Assembly (NCBI RefSeq): GCF_900115685.1 | Contig: NZ_FOXJ01000001.1 | Location: 1,397,796 to 1,461,795, forward strand | Length of the DNA stretch: 64,000 nt | DNA from: Variovorax sp. 770b2 | GTDB lineage: Bacteria > Pseudomonadota > Gammaproteobacteria > Burkholderiales > Burkholderiaceae_C | Reading direction: 5' to 3' | Shown here: piece after piece, positions 26,220 to 36,573 of the stretch | Numbering within the stretch: position 1 is the first letter of the stretch | Layout: every line of letters starts with the position of its first letter | Notes under the pieces: generated by a model | What the model was told of the DNA's origin: nothing | Database searches by the model: none | The model's input: only the letters and a program-made list of their open reading frames with translations | Position numbers and translations under genes: made by a program

Positions 26220-26289
26220 AGCCGCGAACACCGCGTTAACTTAAGACTTGCTCAAATAGGTCTCTGAGGTTGTCAATTTTGTTTCAGAA

Positions 26290-26315
26290 GTGACGAAAAA
26301 GTCACATAAAGTCAC
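26290..26315. promoter_or_regulatory. GTGAC/GTCAC half-site cluster upstream of the DUF1800 gene
   Basis: GTGAC (26290), GTCAC (26301) and GTCAC (26311) are spaced 10-11 bases apart in an AT-rich stretch. The first two form an inverted repeat and the last two a direct repeat. Helical-turn spacing suggests a cooperative operator for the DUF1800/DUF1501 operon. The regulator is unknown. Confidence 0.4.
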
Positions 26316-26429
26316 AAATATTGGATTGACGACCCCGTCGTCAAAGGTTCTCACCACCGAAATCCACAGGGCACGGCACTTGCCTTGATCAGCGCTACCG
26401 GCGTCGGGACGCCGCAGGAGCGAGGAAAC

Positions 26430-28256
26430 ATGGTGGAACGGATCGAAGCCGGCTGCGCGAGCGTGGCCGACGAATTGGCGTACATCGATGCGCCGACAAA
26501 AACAGACACAGCCGCGAGCGAAACCCCGTCCGCGCCCGTGCCCTTGAAGGCCCTGGCGACGTTCTCCATCGCAGCCGCGCTCGCGGCCTGCGGTGGGGGT
26601 GGCGGCGGAAGCGGCGGCGGCGCAGGCGGATTTGCCGGCGGCTTTCCCCCGCCGGGCTCCGGCACCGGAACGGACGAAGGCCCTTACCGCTACCCGCAGG
26701 CCAAGACCGACGACGAAGCCGCGCGCTTCCTGCTGCAGGCGCAGTTCTCGGCCTCGGACGCCGAGATCGCCGACGTGCGCAACAAGGGTTACCTGCCCTG
26801 GCTCAGCGAGCAGTTCGGCGCACCGCGCGCGCAATCGGCCTGGGAGTGGCTGGACAGCAAGCCCTTCGACACCGCCGCGATCGACGCCGCCGTCTGGCGC
26901 CAGCTGATGGCATCGGTCGATCCGGTGCGCAAGCGCATGGCGCTCGCGTTCAGCGAGATCTTCGTGGTCTCGGCCAACGAGATCGGCTCGAACTGGTCTC
27001 ACTTCATGATGGCCCAGTACTTCGACACGCTGGTGGCCGGCGTCACGGGCAACTTCCGCACCCTGCTGGAAGACGTGACGCTCAACCCCGCGATGGGCTT
27101 CTACCTGAACACCCGCGACAACAGGAAGGAAGACGGCCGCGGCCGGCAGCCCGACGAGAACTACGCGCGCGAAGTCATGCAGCTCATGACCATCGGCCTG
27201 TCGCAGCTCAACGCCGACGGCACGGTGAAGACCGGCCCCGACGGCCAGCCGCTGGACAGCTACACGCAGGACGACGTGACGAATCTCGCGCGCGTGTTCA
27301 CCGGCTACGTGCTGGACATCCGCGGCGCCGAGCGCACCGGCTTCACCCCGCCCAACGGCGGCGGCGCCATCGACACCAAGGACTGGACCACGCGCCCCAT
27401 GGCCTACCTGGCCGCGAACCATTCCATGATGGAGGCGAAGTTCCTGGGCACCACCGTGCCCGGCGGCACGCCCGGCCCGGCGGCGCTGAAGATCGCGCTC
27501 GATGCGCTCTTCAACCATCCGAACGTCGGCCCCTTCATCGGCAAGCAGCTGATCCAGCGGCTGGTGACCAGCAACCCGGGCCCGGGCTACGTCAAGCGCG
27601 TGGCCGATGTCTTCGCCAACAACGGCGCCGGCGTGCGCGGCGACATGAAGAGCGTGTTCGCGGCCATCCTCCTGGACGACGACGCGCGCAGCCCGGCCGG
27701 TCTTTCGGACCCGAACTTCGGACGCCTGCGCGAGCCCATGCTGCGCTTCGTGCAGTGGGGCCGCACCTGCGGCATCGCCTCGGCCACCGACGCCTGGAAG
27801 ATCGGCATCCTCAGCGACGCGAGCTTCGGCCTCGGCCAGAGTCCGCTGCGCTCGCCCTCGGTCTTCAACTTCTTCCGGCCCGGCTACGTGCCGCCGTCCA
27901 CCGCCATCGCCGGCAACAAGCTGGTCGCGCCCGAGTTCCAGCTGGTCAACGAAAGCAGCGTGGGCGGCTACCTCAACTTCATGCAGGGCGTGCTGCCCAA
28001 CGGCTTCAACGGCAAGGACGTGATGGCCAGCTACGCGGTCGAGAAGGCGCTGGTGCTTGACCCCGCGGCGCTGGTGCGGCGGCTCAACCTCGTCTTGACG
28101 GGCAACCAGCTGTTGCCCTCGACCGTCACCCTCATCACCACCGCGCTCGCCACGCCCAACCTCACGACGGCGAGCAACGACGGCGCGAAGCTCAATCGCA
28201 TCTGTGCCGCCATCCTCCTGGTGATGGGTTCGCCCGAATACCTTGTCCAGAAATAA
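26430..28256 (+). CDS. DUF1800-family putative lipoprotein
   Basis: The 608-residue protein carries the DUF1800 region from about 90 to the end (DDEAARFLLQAQFSASDAEI, split across helices; PDENYAREVMQLMTIGLSQL; HPNVGPFIGKQLIQRLVTSN). A hydrophobic segment ending in the lipobox-like ALAAC and a Gly-rich linker precedes it. This is preceded by an unusually long acidic n-region of about 40 residues, so export is uncertain. DUF1800 proteins are nearly always paired with DUF1501 genes, as here. Their biochemical role is unknown. AGGAG lies 5' of the chosen ATG. Confidence 0.85.
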   Translation: MVERIEAGCASVADELAYIDAPTKTDTAASETPSAPVPLKALATFSIAAALAACGGGGGGSGGGAGGFAGGFPPPGSGTGTDEGPYRYPQAKTDDEAARFLLQAQFSASDAEIADVRNKGYLPWLSEQFGAPRAQSAWEWLDSKPFDTAAIDAAVWRQLMASVDPVRKRMALAFSEIFVVSANEIGSNWSHFMMAQYFDTLVAGVTGNFRTLLEDVTLNPAMGFYLNTRDNRKEDGRGRQPDENYAREVMQLMTIGLSQLNADGTVKTGPDGQPLDSYTQDDVTNLARVFTGYVLDIRGAERTGFTPPNGGGAIDTKDWTTRPMAYLAANHSMMEAKFLGTTVPGGTPGPAALKIALDALFNHPNVGPFIGKQLIQRLVTSNPGPGYVKRVADVFANNGAGVRGDMKSVFAAILLDDDARSPAGLSDPNFGRLREPMLRFVQWGRTCGIASATDAWKIGILSDASFGLGQSPLRSPSVFNFFRPGYVPPSTAIAGNKLVAPEFQLVNESSVGGYLNFMQGVLPNGFNGKDVMASYAVEKALVLDPAALVRRLNLVLTGNQLLPSTVTLITTALATPNLTTASNDGAKLNRICAAILLVMGSPEYLVQK

Positions 28257-28274
28257 CGCGGGAGCCCTTCGTCC

Positions 28275-29750
28275 ATGTACCTGATCAATCCCGCCGAGCA
28301 CACGCGCCGCGCGTTCCTGCGCCGCACCGGCCAGCTCGCGATGGCCGGCACCGCGCTGCCGTTCGCCCTGAACCTCGCCGCCATGGGCGAGGCCGCCGCG
28401 CAGGCCGCGCCCGGCGACGACTACCGCGCGCTGGTGTGCGTGTTTCTCTTCGGCGGCAACGACTATGCGAACACCGTCGTCACCTACGACGCCGACAGCT
28501 ACGGCCAGTACAGCCTGATCCGCGGCGGCGACGGCGAGGCGGGCGGCGGCATCGCCATCGCGCGCGCCGCGCTGGCCGCGACCGAGCTCAAGCCGACGCA
28601 GGCGCTGCCGGGAGGCCGGGTGTACGCACTGCACCCGTCGATGACGGGGCTGGCCGACCTCTTCAACAACCAGGGCAAGGTGGCGGTGCAGCTGAACGTC
28701 GGCCCGCTCATCAAGCCGCTGACGCGGGCGCAATACAACAGCAGCAACCGCCGCGACTTTCCGATTCCGCCCAAGCTCTTCTCGCACAACGACCAGCAAT
28801 CGGTGTGGCAGTCGTCCTCGCCCGAAGGCTCGACCGTCGGCTGGGGCGGCAACCTGGGCGACCTGGCGCTCGCGCCGAATTCGGGCTCGCTCTTCACCTG
28901 CATGTCGGTCGCGGGCAACGCGGTGTTTCTCTCGGGCGACCAGGCGCTGCAGTACCAGGTGGGCACGGGCGGCGCGGTGCGCATCGGCGCGGTGAGCGGC
29001 ACGGGCGGCAATCTCTTCGGCTCGGCCACGGTGAAGGCCGCGATGCAGCAGATCGCGCAGCGCGAGAGCGGCCACACGCTGGAGAACGAATACACCAAGG
29101 TGATCCGGCGCGCGGTCTCGGCCGAGGGAAAGATCACCGAGGCGATCCAGTCGGACTTCCCGTCCGGCACCTTCCCGGCGCAGAACAACCTGGCCGACCA
29201 GCTCAAGATGGTGGCGCGCCTGATCCGCGGGCGCGAAGCGCTCGGCGTCAAGCGCCAGGTGTTCTTCGTCTCGATGGGCGGCTTCGACCTGCACGACGAC
29301 CTGATCGCGCGCCAGCCCGGGCTCATGAAGGGGCTGTCCGAGGCGCTGGTCGCGTTCCACAACCAGATGGGCGTGCTCGGCGTGGCCGACAAGGTCACGG
29401 CGTTCACCGCCTCCGACTTCGGCCGCACGCTCTCCAGCAACAGCAATGGTTCCGACCACGGCTGGGGCAGCCACCACCTGGTGGTCGGCGGCGCGGTGAA
29501 AGGCAAGGCGCTGTACGGCACGGCGCCGCCGGTGAGCATCACCAACACCGCCTCCGACATCGACCAGTGGCACGTGGGGCAGGGGCGCCTTTTGCCCACC
29601 ACCTCGGTCGACCAGTACGCAGGCACGCTCGCGCGCTGGTTCGGTGTGCCGGACGACCAGCTCGACGGCATCCTGCCGAACCTCAGGAACTTCGGCATGA
29701 CCGCGCCCAGCGGCATCGCCTATCCGCGCAACGTGGGGTTCATGGCATGA
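28275..29750 (+). CDS. DUF1501-family exported protein (Tat-type signal)
   Basis: This 491-residue DUF1501 protein belongs to the alkaline-phosphatase/sulfatase-like superfamily. The N-terminus carries a twin-arginine type signal (RRAFLRRTGQLAMAG) and probable cleavage after AAAQA. Motifs are VFLFGGNDYANTVV, VSMGGFDLHDD, SDFGRTLSSN and DHGWGSHHLVVGG, which resemble the metal-site segments of the family. It lies 18 bases after the DUF1800 gene. The pair probably acts together in the periplasm or at the cell surface. Confidence 0.87.
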   Translation: MYLINPAEHTRRAFLRRTGQLAMAGTALPFALNLAAMGEAAAQAAPGDDYRALVCVFLFGGNDYANTVVTYDADSYGQYSLIRGGDGEAGGGIAIARAALAATELKPTQALPGGRVYALHPSMTGLADLFNNQGKVAVQLNVGPLIKPLTRAQYNSSNRRDFPIPPKLFSHNDQQSVWQSSSPEGSTVGWGGNLGDLALAPNSGSLFTCMSVAGNAVFLSGDQALQYQVGTGGAVRIGAVSGTGGNLFGSATVKAAMQQIAQRESGHTLENEYTKVIRRAVSAEGKITEAIQSDFPSGTFPAQNNLADQLKMVARLIRGREALGVKRQVFFVSMGGFDLHDDLIARQPGLMKGLSEALVAFHNQMGVLGVADKVTAFTASDFGRTLSSNSNGSDHGWGSHHLVVGGAVKGKALYGTAPPVSITNTASDIDQWHVGQGRLLPTTSVDQYAGTLARWFGVPDDQLDGILPNLRNFGMTAPSGIAYPRNVGFMA

Positions 29751-30100
29751 ACGACGCGAGCGGCATGAAGGGGATGAAGGGCTTGAACGGGCAGGACGGC
29801 GGCACGCGCGTGTCCTTCCCGTCCGATGGCGCCAGGAAGACGTCGTTGCGCGTTCACGGTGCGGACCTGACGCCCATGCACCCGTTCTCCAGCGTCGAGG
29901 GCGCCATCGCGGCCATCGACGCGCTGGACCGCGGACTGCGGGAGTTCGAGCTCTCGGTGTCCGACAACCTGCAGGACTACCTGGGCGTGCAGATGGCGCA
30001 GATCACCGACCGGGCGCTCGCGCGCGGCTGGGAGCCCATCAGCTTCATGCAGAAGAACGGGTTCCGGCGCTATCGCTTCAAGGCCATGCGCCGGGCCTGA
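29747..30100 (+). CDS. hypothetical protein co-transcribed with the DUF1501 gene
   Basis: This 117-residue protein starts at an ATG that overlaps the DUF1501 stop as ATGA. A Met/Lys/Gly-rich N-terminus precedes a predicted helix-rich middle and ends in basic residues (FRRYRFKAMRRA). No signal peptide or family was recognised. Coupling suggests a function with its upstream neighbours. Confidence 0.6.
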   Translation: MNDASGMKGMKGLNGQDGGTRVSFPSDGARKTSLRVHGADLTPMHPFSSVEGAIAAIDALDRGLREFELSVSDNLQDYLGVQMAQITDRALARGWEPISFMQKNGFRRYRFKAMRRA

Positions 30101-30147
30101 ACCCGTTGCCTTTGTCTTTTTCTCTTTCAGAAGGATTCCCGGAAACC

Positions 30148-30783
30148 ATGCGTTCGAAATTCCATTGCGCCGCCATCGGCACTCTCGGCCCTCTCGCAAT
30201 CGCGCTGCTTGCATCCTGCGGTGGAGGAGGGGGCGGCGGCGGTGGCGGCGCAGTGCCGGTCGGCTTGGGCATTCCACCCGCAGCCGTGCCGGCACCTGCG
30301 CCTGCGCCGGTGGCCGATCCGGCTCCGGTGCCCGGCCCCACCGCACTGGAGAGCTGCGGCCTGCCGGACTTCGTGCAGGACACGATCACCCGCGTCAACC
30401 AGTTCCGCAGCCAGGCACAGACCTGCGGCGCCTCCTCGTTCCCGGCGGCCGCGCCCGTCGCATGGAACGCGCAGCTCGATGCGGCCGCGGCACGCCATTC
30501 GCGCGACATGGTCGCCAAGAACTTCTTCGACCACACCGGCTCGGACGGCAGCACCGTGGGCACCCGTGCCACCGACGCGGGCTACAAGTGGTCGGGCGTC
30601 GGCGAGAACATCGCGGCCGGGCAGAACAGCGTCGCCTCGGCCATGAATTCGTGGCAGGGCAGTGAAGGGCACTGCCGCAACCTGATGGGGGCGAACTACA
30701 AGCACGTGGCGCTCGCGTGCGTGCGCGGCGGCTCGGGCAATGCCTACCCGTACTACTGGACGATGGTGCTCGGGACGCCCTGA
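30148..30783 (+). CDS. CAP-domain (SCP/PR-1-like) lipoprotein
   Basis: This 211-residue protein has a lipoprotein signal with the lipobox LASC followed by a poly-Gly run and a Pro/Ala linker. The CAP domain spans about 75-211 (NQFRSQAQTCG, WNAQLDAAAARHSRDM, FFDHTGSDG, VGENIAAG, YWTMVLGTP). The His and Glu positions of the CAP cavity are present (HSRDM, GENIA). Bacterial CAP proteins are secreted; their substrates are mostly unknown. The ATG at 30148 was preferred to an upstream in-frame start because the signal peptide begins there. Confidence 0.87.
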   Translation: MRSKFHCAAIGTLGPLAIALLASCGGGGGGGGGGAVPVGLGIPPAAVPAPAPAPVADPAPVPGPTALESCGLPDFVQDTITRVNQFRSQAQTCGASSFPAAAPVAWNAQLDAAAARHSRDMVAKNFFDHTGSDGSTVGTRATDAGYKWSGVGENIAAGQNSVASAMNSWQGSEGHCRNLMGANYKHVALACVRGGSGNAYPYYWTMVLGTP

Positions 30784-30816
30784 TCTGCAACTACGCCTGC
30801 GAGGCGATGCGTCAGG

Positions 30817-32304
30817 TCATGACTCCAGCGTCGCCATCACGCCGCGCTCTTCGAGCAGGCGCATGTGATGGGCCACCGCCGAGACAAAACGCGGTTCCCC
30901 GCCCAGTTCGCCGAAGACCGGCGCAAAGCCAGTGAAGAACGCGACGCGGTCCTGCACCGAACGGGCCGTGCCGGCCTCTGCACGCCGTGCCGCCAACGCG
31001 CCCGCCAGCGGGTCCTGGATCTCGTGCGGCGCGCCGGTTTCGTCGACGCCGCGCAGGTAGTGGATCCATGCCGCCACCGCCAGGGCGAGCCGGTCGATGG
31101 GTTGTCCGGCGCGCAACCGGTCGCGCACCGTGCCGAGCAGGCGCTGCGGCAGCTTCTGCGAACCGTCCATCGCGATCTGCTTGGTCTGGTGCTGCAACGC
31201 GGGGTTCGCGAAGCGCTGCAGCAGCCGCGCGCGATAGCCGTCCAGGTCGATGCCCTGCATCTGGGGCAGCGTCGGCGCGATTTCTTCCCGCATCAGCGCA
31301 TCGATGTAGTTGCGCAGCGCCGGCTCGGCCATCGCGCGGTCCACCGTGCGAAGCCCGGCCATCGCGCCGAGATAAGCGAGCGCCGAGTGGCTGCCGTTGA
31401 CCATGCGCAGCTTCAGGCGCTCGAAGGGCTCGGCGTGTTCGACGAAGCGCGCACCGCCCGCGGTCCAATCCGGCCGGCCGTTCGCGAAGCGGTCTTCCAC
31501 CACCCATTCGAGAAAGGGCTCGCCGATCACCGGCCACGCGTCCTCGACGCCCAGGCGCGCCGAGATGCGCGCGCGGTCTGCGTCGGTGGTGCGCGGCACG
31601 ATGCGGTCGACCATCGAATTGGGAAAGGTGCAGTGCGCCTCGATCCATTCGCGCAGGCCAGCGTCCACCTGCTGCGCGAACGCCAGCACGATGCCCCGTG
31701 TCGTCTCGCCATTGGCGGGCAGGTTGTCGCAGGACAGCAGCGTGAGCGGCGCGAGCCCGCGGCCGCGGCGCAGGTTCAGCGCATGCACGACGAAGCCGGG
31801 CATGGTGCGCGGCGCCTCGGGGTGCGCCAGGTCGTGCGCGATGCCGGCATCATCCAGCCGCAGTGCGCCCGTGGCCGGATCGTGGTGATAGCCCTTCTCG
31901 GTGATCGTCAGGCTGACGATGCGCGTGTCCGGATGGGCGATGCGTTCGAGCACGGCCTGCGGGTCTTCGGGCGCTACCAGCACCTCGCGCAGGTTGCCGA
32001 TGACCTGCAGCGACTCGCGCGGGCTGCCGTCCTCGGCCGCATCGCGCAGCGCGAGCGTGTAGAGCCCGCCCTGCGGGCGCAGCGCATCGCGCGTGTCGCC
32101 GGCGCGCAGCGACACGCCGACCGTGCCCCAGCGCAGGTCGCCGTCCGCATGAAGCGCCGCCTCGTTGACGACCGCGATGTGCGCGCGATGAAAGGCACCC
32201 ACGCCCAGGTGGACGATGCCGGCCTGCAGCGCCTCGCGGCGGTAGCGAGGCCGCGCGACGTCCGAAGGAAGGCCGGGCAAAGCGTCGGGGTTCAGGCGGC
32301 TCAT
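30817..32304 (-). CDS. uxuB: mannitol-dehydrogenase-family fructuronate reductase (UxuB-like)
   Basis: This 495-residue polyol dehydrogenase interconverts D-fructuronate and D-mannonate with NAD(H). The N-terminal Rossmann-like part has the family motif IVHLGVGAFHRAH. The middle holds LTLLSCDNLPANG and FPNSMVDRIVP, and the C-terminal domain has the catalytic Lys/Asn region KLRMVNGSHSALAYLG. It lies directly after manD, which dehydrates D-mannonate, so the two form a hexuronate branch. Mannitol or arabinitol specificity is possible in this family, but the neighbour favours uronate. Confidence 0.88.
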   Translation of the reverse strand: MSRLNPDALPGLPSDVARPRYRREALQAGIVHLGVGAFHRAHIAVVNEAALHADGDLRWGTVGVSLRAGDTRDALRPQGGLYTLALRDAAEDGSPRESLQVIGNLREVLVAPEDPQAVLERIAHPDTRIVSLTITEKGYHHDPATGALRLDDAGIAHDLAHPEAPRTMPGFVVHALNLRRGRGLAPLTLLSCDNLPANGETTRGIVLAFAQQVDAGLREWIEAHCTFPNSMVDRIVPRTTDADRARISARLGVEDAWPVIGEPFLEWVVEDRFANGRPDWTAGGARFVEHAEPFERLKLRMVNGSHSALAYLGAMAGLRTVDRAMAEPALRNYIDALMREEIAPTLPQMQGIDLDGYRARLLQRFANPALQHQTKQIAMDGSQKLPQRLLGTVRDRLRAGQPIDRLALAVAAWIHYLRGVDETGAPHEIQDPLAGALAARRAEAGTARSVQDRVAFFTGFAPVFGELGGEPRFVSAVAHHMRLLEERGVMATLES

Positions 32305-32306
32305 GC

Positions 32307-33518
32307 TCACCAGTTCCAGAGCGTGCCGTCGTGCTGCAGCCGGTTCACCGGCAGGTAGGCGCGCTGGTACGGGTACTTGGCGGCCAGCGCTTCGTCGATG
32401 TCCACGCCGTGGCCCGGCGCTTCGCCCGGATGCAGCATGCCGTTGGCGAAGGTGTAGGAATGCGGAAACACCGCATCGGTCTCGTCGGTGTGGCGCATGT
32501 ACTCCTGCACGCCGAAGTTGGGCACCCACAGGTCGAAGTGCAGCGCCGCGCCCATGCACACCGGCGACAGGTCGGTCGCGCCATGGCAGCCGGTGCGCAC
32601 CTGGTAGAGCGAGGCGAGGTCCGCGATGCGGCGCAGCTGCGTGATGCCGCCCGCGTGGACCACGGTGGTGCGGATGAAGTCGATCAGCTGGTTCTGGATC
32701 AGGTCCTTGCAGTCCCAGATGCTGTTGAAGATCTCGCCCACGGCCAGTGGCGTGGTGGTGTGCTGGCGGATGAGCTTGAAGGCCTCCTGGTTCTCGGCCG
32801 GCGTGGCGTCCTCGATCCAGAACATGCGGAAAGGCTCCAGCGCCTTGCCCAGCCGCGCCGCCTCGATGGGCGTGAGCCGGTGGTGCACGTCGTGCAGCAG
32901 GTGAGTGTCGGGCCCGACCGCGCTGCGCACCGCCTCGAACAGCTTCGGCGTGTGCTCCAGGTACTTGGCCGTGGACCAGTCGTGCTCGCCCGGCAGGTCG
33001 GCATCGGCCGGCTCGTAGAACATGGTGCCGCCGCCCACGCCGTAGACCTTCTCCAGGCCCGGCACGCCGCTTTGCGCGCGGATCGCGAGGTAGCCGTCTT
33101 CCTTGTAGCGCAGCACCTCGTCGACGGTCTCCTGGATGTCGCGGCCGTTGGCATGGCCGTACACCATCACGCCGGTGCGGCTCTTGCCGCCGAGCAACTG
33201 GTAGAGCGGCATGTTGGCGGCCTTGGCCTTCAGGTCCCACAGCGCCGTGTCGACCGCGGCGATCGCGGTCATCGTCACCGGGCCGCGGCGCCAGTAGGCG
33301 CCCTTGTACAGGTACTGCCAGATGTCTTCGATCTGGTGCGCATCGCGGCCGATCAGGCAGGGAATGACGTGCTCGGTGAGGTAGGCCGCCACCGAGAGTT
33401 CGCGCCCGTTGAGCGTGGCGTCGCCGATGCCGGTCAGGCCCTCGTCGGTTTCGATCTTCAGGGTGACGAAGTTGCGGCCCGGGCTGCAGACGATGATGCG
33501 GGCGTTGGTGATTTTCAT
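32307..33518 (-). CDS. manD: D-mannonate dehydratase, enolase superfamily (ManD/RspA type)
   Basis: This 403-residue enolase-superfamily enzyme turns D-mannonate into 2-keto-3-deoxygluconate. The N-terminal capping domain starts [20 protein letters not shown]. The barrel carries LLHDVHHRL (first metal Asp and base His), [11 protein letters not shown] and [10 protein letters not shown] (metal Glu residues), [10 protein letters not shown], and [10 protein letters not shown] with the second catalytic His. The C-terminal [14 protein letters not shown] is characteristic of ManD. Low-efficiency family members also accept gluconate. Two bases separate it from uxuB. Confidence 0.9.
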   Translation of the reverse strand: MKITNARIIVCSPGRNFVTLKIETDEGLTGIGDATLNGRELSVAAYLTEHVIPCLIGRDAHQIEDIWQYLYKGAYWRRGPVTMTAIAAVDTALWDLKAKAANMPLYQLLGGKSRTGVMVYGHANGRDIQETVDEVLRYKEDGYLAIRAQSGVPGLEKVYGVGGGTMFYEPADADLPGEHDWSTAKYLEHTPKLFEAVRSAVGPDTHLLHDVHHRLTPIEAARLGKALEPFRMFWIEDATPAENQEAFKLIRQHTTTPLAVGEIFNSIWDCKDLIQNQLIDFIRTTVVHAGGITQLRRIADLASLYQVRTGCHGATDLSPVCMGAALHFDLWVPNFGVQEYMRHTDETDAVFPHSYTFANGMLHPGEAPGHGVDIDEALAAKYPYQRAYLPVNRLQHDGTLWNW

Positions 33519-33551
33519 GAGATTGCGGTTCAGGAAAGAGGAGGGGGTGGA

Positions 33552-34315
<764 letters not shown>

Positions 34316-34319
<4 letters not shown>

Positions 34320-34975
34320 TCCTTGACCTCGAATTTCTTCTGTACCCAGTCCACCAGCTTGGCCTGCGGATAGCCCATGAGCCAGTAGATGGCGGCCATG
34401 GCCGTGAGCATCTCCAGCACGCGAAAGCTCGACGAGCGGATCTGCAGCGCCACGTGCGCGAGCTCGCCCACCGCGATCACCGACACCAGCGAGGTGTCCT
34501 TGAAGAGCGACACCCAGGTGCTCGCCAGCACCGGCAGCACACGCCGCCAGGCCTGCGGAATCACCACCTTGCGCATGGCCTGCCAGCGGCTCATGCCGAC
34601 CGCGATGGCGGCCTCGGTCTGGCCCTTGCGGATGGAGTTGATGCCCGCGCGGAAGGTCTCGGCGTTGTAGGCCGACACGTTCAGGCACAACGCGACGAGG
34701 CCCGTGGTGAAGGCCGAGAACTCGATGTGCAGCAGCACCGGCATCACGTAGAACGCCCAGTACACGACCAGGATCAGCGGCAGGTTGCGAAAGAACTCCA
34801 CGAAGGCCTGGCTCGCGCCCGACAACACCCTGGATCTGGACAGCCGCATCAGCGCCAGCAGGATGCCCGCCGGCACGGCCACCACCATGGTCAGCACCGT
34901 GAGCAGCACGGTCAGCATCGCGCCGTGCAACAGGTCCAGGCGGTGGTCCCAGACGATGCTCCAGTCCAGCGCCAT
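34316..34975 (-). CDS. ABC importer permease, HisM/GlnP type (first of pair)
   Basis: This 219-residue inner-membrane permease has about five helices and the EAA loop ([20 protein letters not shown]) that docks on the ATPase. The start MALDWS was chosen because it overlaps the preceding stop as TGATG; the longer frame lacks family sequence. Paired with the similar-sized permease upstream it forms a heterodimeric channel of the polar-amino-acid class. Confidence 0.9.
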
Positions 34976-35640
34976 CACGACCTCCCCAGGTGCGCAACGC
35001 GCTTGTAGAGCGCATCGATCAGCCGTGTTCCGGGGAACAGGATGATGAAGTAGATGCACATCACCACCGTGAACACCTCGATCGGCCGGTAGCTCTGGCC
35101 CGCGATGGTCTCGGCGCGCTTCATGAGTTCAGGCACCGCGATCACCGTGGCGATGGCCGTGTCCTTGATGGTGATCGAGAGGATCGAGCCGAAGGCCGGC
35201 AGCATGCGCACCAGCGCCTGCGGCAGCACCACCTTGCGCACGATCTGCGCGCGCGACATGCCCAGCGCGAGCGCCGCGCGCACCTGGCCGGGCCGGATCG
35301 ACTCGATGCCCGCGCGCACGATCTCGGCCACGTAGGCCGCGATGTGCAGCGTGAGGGCCATCAGCGCCGCCCAGAACGGATGAAAGCTGATGCCCGTGAG
35401 GATGGGCACCGCGAAATAGAACCACACCAGGATCACCAGCACCGGAATCGCGCGCTGGGTGTCGATGTAGAAGACGATGGGAATGCGCAGCCAGGCCGCG
35501 CCGTAGACGCGGCCCAGCCCCAGCGCGGTGCCCAGCACCAGCGCGCCGGCGGCGGTGAGCACCGACAGCAGCAGCGTGATGCCCAGCCCGCCCAGCAGGT
35601 ACTGCCAGCTGTCGAGCAGGGGAGAGAAATCGAGGTCCAT
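34975..35640 (-). CDS. ABC importer permease, HisQ/GlnP type (second of pair)
   Basis: This 221-residue permease has TM helices from about residue 15 onwards and the EAA loop ([20 protein letters not shown]). It is homologous to the next permease and forms the other half of the channel. It lies 31 bases after the binding-protein gene. Confidence 0.9.
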   Translation of the reverse strand: MDLDFSPLLDSWQYLLGGLGITLLLSVLTAAGALVLGTALGLGRVYGAAWLRIPIVFYIDTQRAIPVLVILVWFYFAVPILTGISFHPFWAALMALTLHIAAYVAEIVRAGIESIRPGQVRAALALGMSRAQIVRKVVLPQALVRMLPAFGSILSITIKDTAIATVIAVPELMKRAETIAGQSYRPIEVFTVVMCIYFIILFPGTRLIDALYKRVAHLGRS

Positions 35641-35671
35641 GAAATCGCAAAGGTCCGGCCGGAGCCGAAGC

Positions 35672-36502
35672 TCACATCGTGTTGATGATCCGGGCCTCGT
35701 CCGCGTCCAGCTTGGGCTTCATCTGGTCGTTCACGGCCTTGAGCCAGTTCAGGTACTCGGGCTGGTTCTTGTCGATGGCCAGGCCGATGGGCGTGGCCAT
35801 CTCGGTCGAGTCCTGGCAGTTGTTGCCATCGGGCAGTGCCTTCAGGCCCTTGACCTTGCGGGTGAGCGCCTGCCATGGCACGCGGTTGATCGGCGTCACG
35901 TCGGCGCGCTTGGCCATGATTTCTTCCACCGGCGCCGCGGTGCCGGCGGTGGACACGCCGCGCAGCTTGGCATTCGGAAAGCGCTTCTTGACCCAGTTCT
36001 CTTCGCCGCCGCCGGTGAAGTAGGCGACCGTGATGTTCGGGTTGTTGAAGTCGTCGATCGACTTGGCGTTGGCCACCTTGGGGTTGTCGGCCCGGCCGAA
36101 CACGCACAGTGCGGTGCGCGAATAGGTCACGAAGTCGACCACCTTCAGGCGCTCGGGCGTCACCGACAGCGGCGAGATCGTCATGTCGGCCTGGTTCGAT
36201 GCGAGCACCGGCACCTTGGTCTCGTGCGAGACGGGAACCGCCTGCAGCTTCACGCCCAATTGCCTGGCCACTTCATTGGCGAGCAGCCAGGCCGGGCCGG
36301 CCCAGGCATCGCCCGAACCGGTGGTGTTCTCGACCAGCCACGGCGGGTTCGACAGCACGCCCGCGCGCAGCACGCCGGACTTCTTGATGGCGTCGATGCG
36401 CGCACTCGTGCCAGGCGCCGGCAAGGGCACGGTCTGCGCCACCGCGTGGCCGACAAATGCTGCGGCCACGAGGGCTGCGAGCAGGGTCTTCGTCGTTGTC
36501 AT
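35672..36502 (-). CDS. periplasmic substrate-binding protein, polar amino acid ABC family
   Basis: This 276-residue family-3 solute-binding protein has a signal peptide ending near VAQT. Family motifs are SGVLRAGVLSNPPW, ADMTISPLSVTPERLKVVDF and VAYFTGGGEENW. Classical members hold an amino acid through a conserved Arg and Asp. The linkage here to mannonate dehydratase and fructuronate reductase instead points to a sugar acid. Ligand is therefore unresolved by sequence alone. Confidence 0.9.
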   Translation of the reverse strand: MTTTKTLLAALVAAAFVGHAVAQTVPLPAPGTSARIDAIKKSGVLRAGVLSNPPWLVENTTGSGDAWAGPAWLLANEVARQLGVKLQAVPVSHETKVPVLASNQADMTISPLSVTPERLKVVDFVTYSRTALCVFGRADNPKVANAKSIDDFNNPNITVAYFTGGGEENWVKKRFPNAKLRGVSTAGTAAPVEEIMAKRADVTPINRVPWQALTRKVKGLKALPDGNNCQDSTEMATPIGLAIDKNQPEYLNWLKAVNDQMKPKLDADEARIINTM

Positions 36503-36573
36503 CTTCAGTCTCCAGTTCTAGGTATGGCCCGGATCGGGCGAGGGGAAAGGGGGCCGCCCGCCGGACTGGCCGT

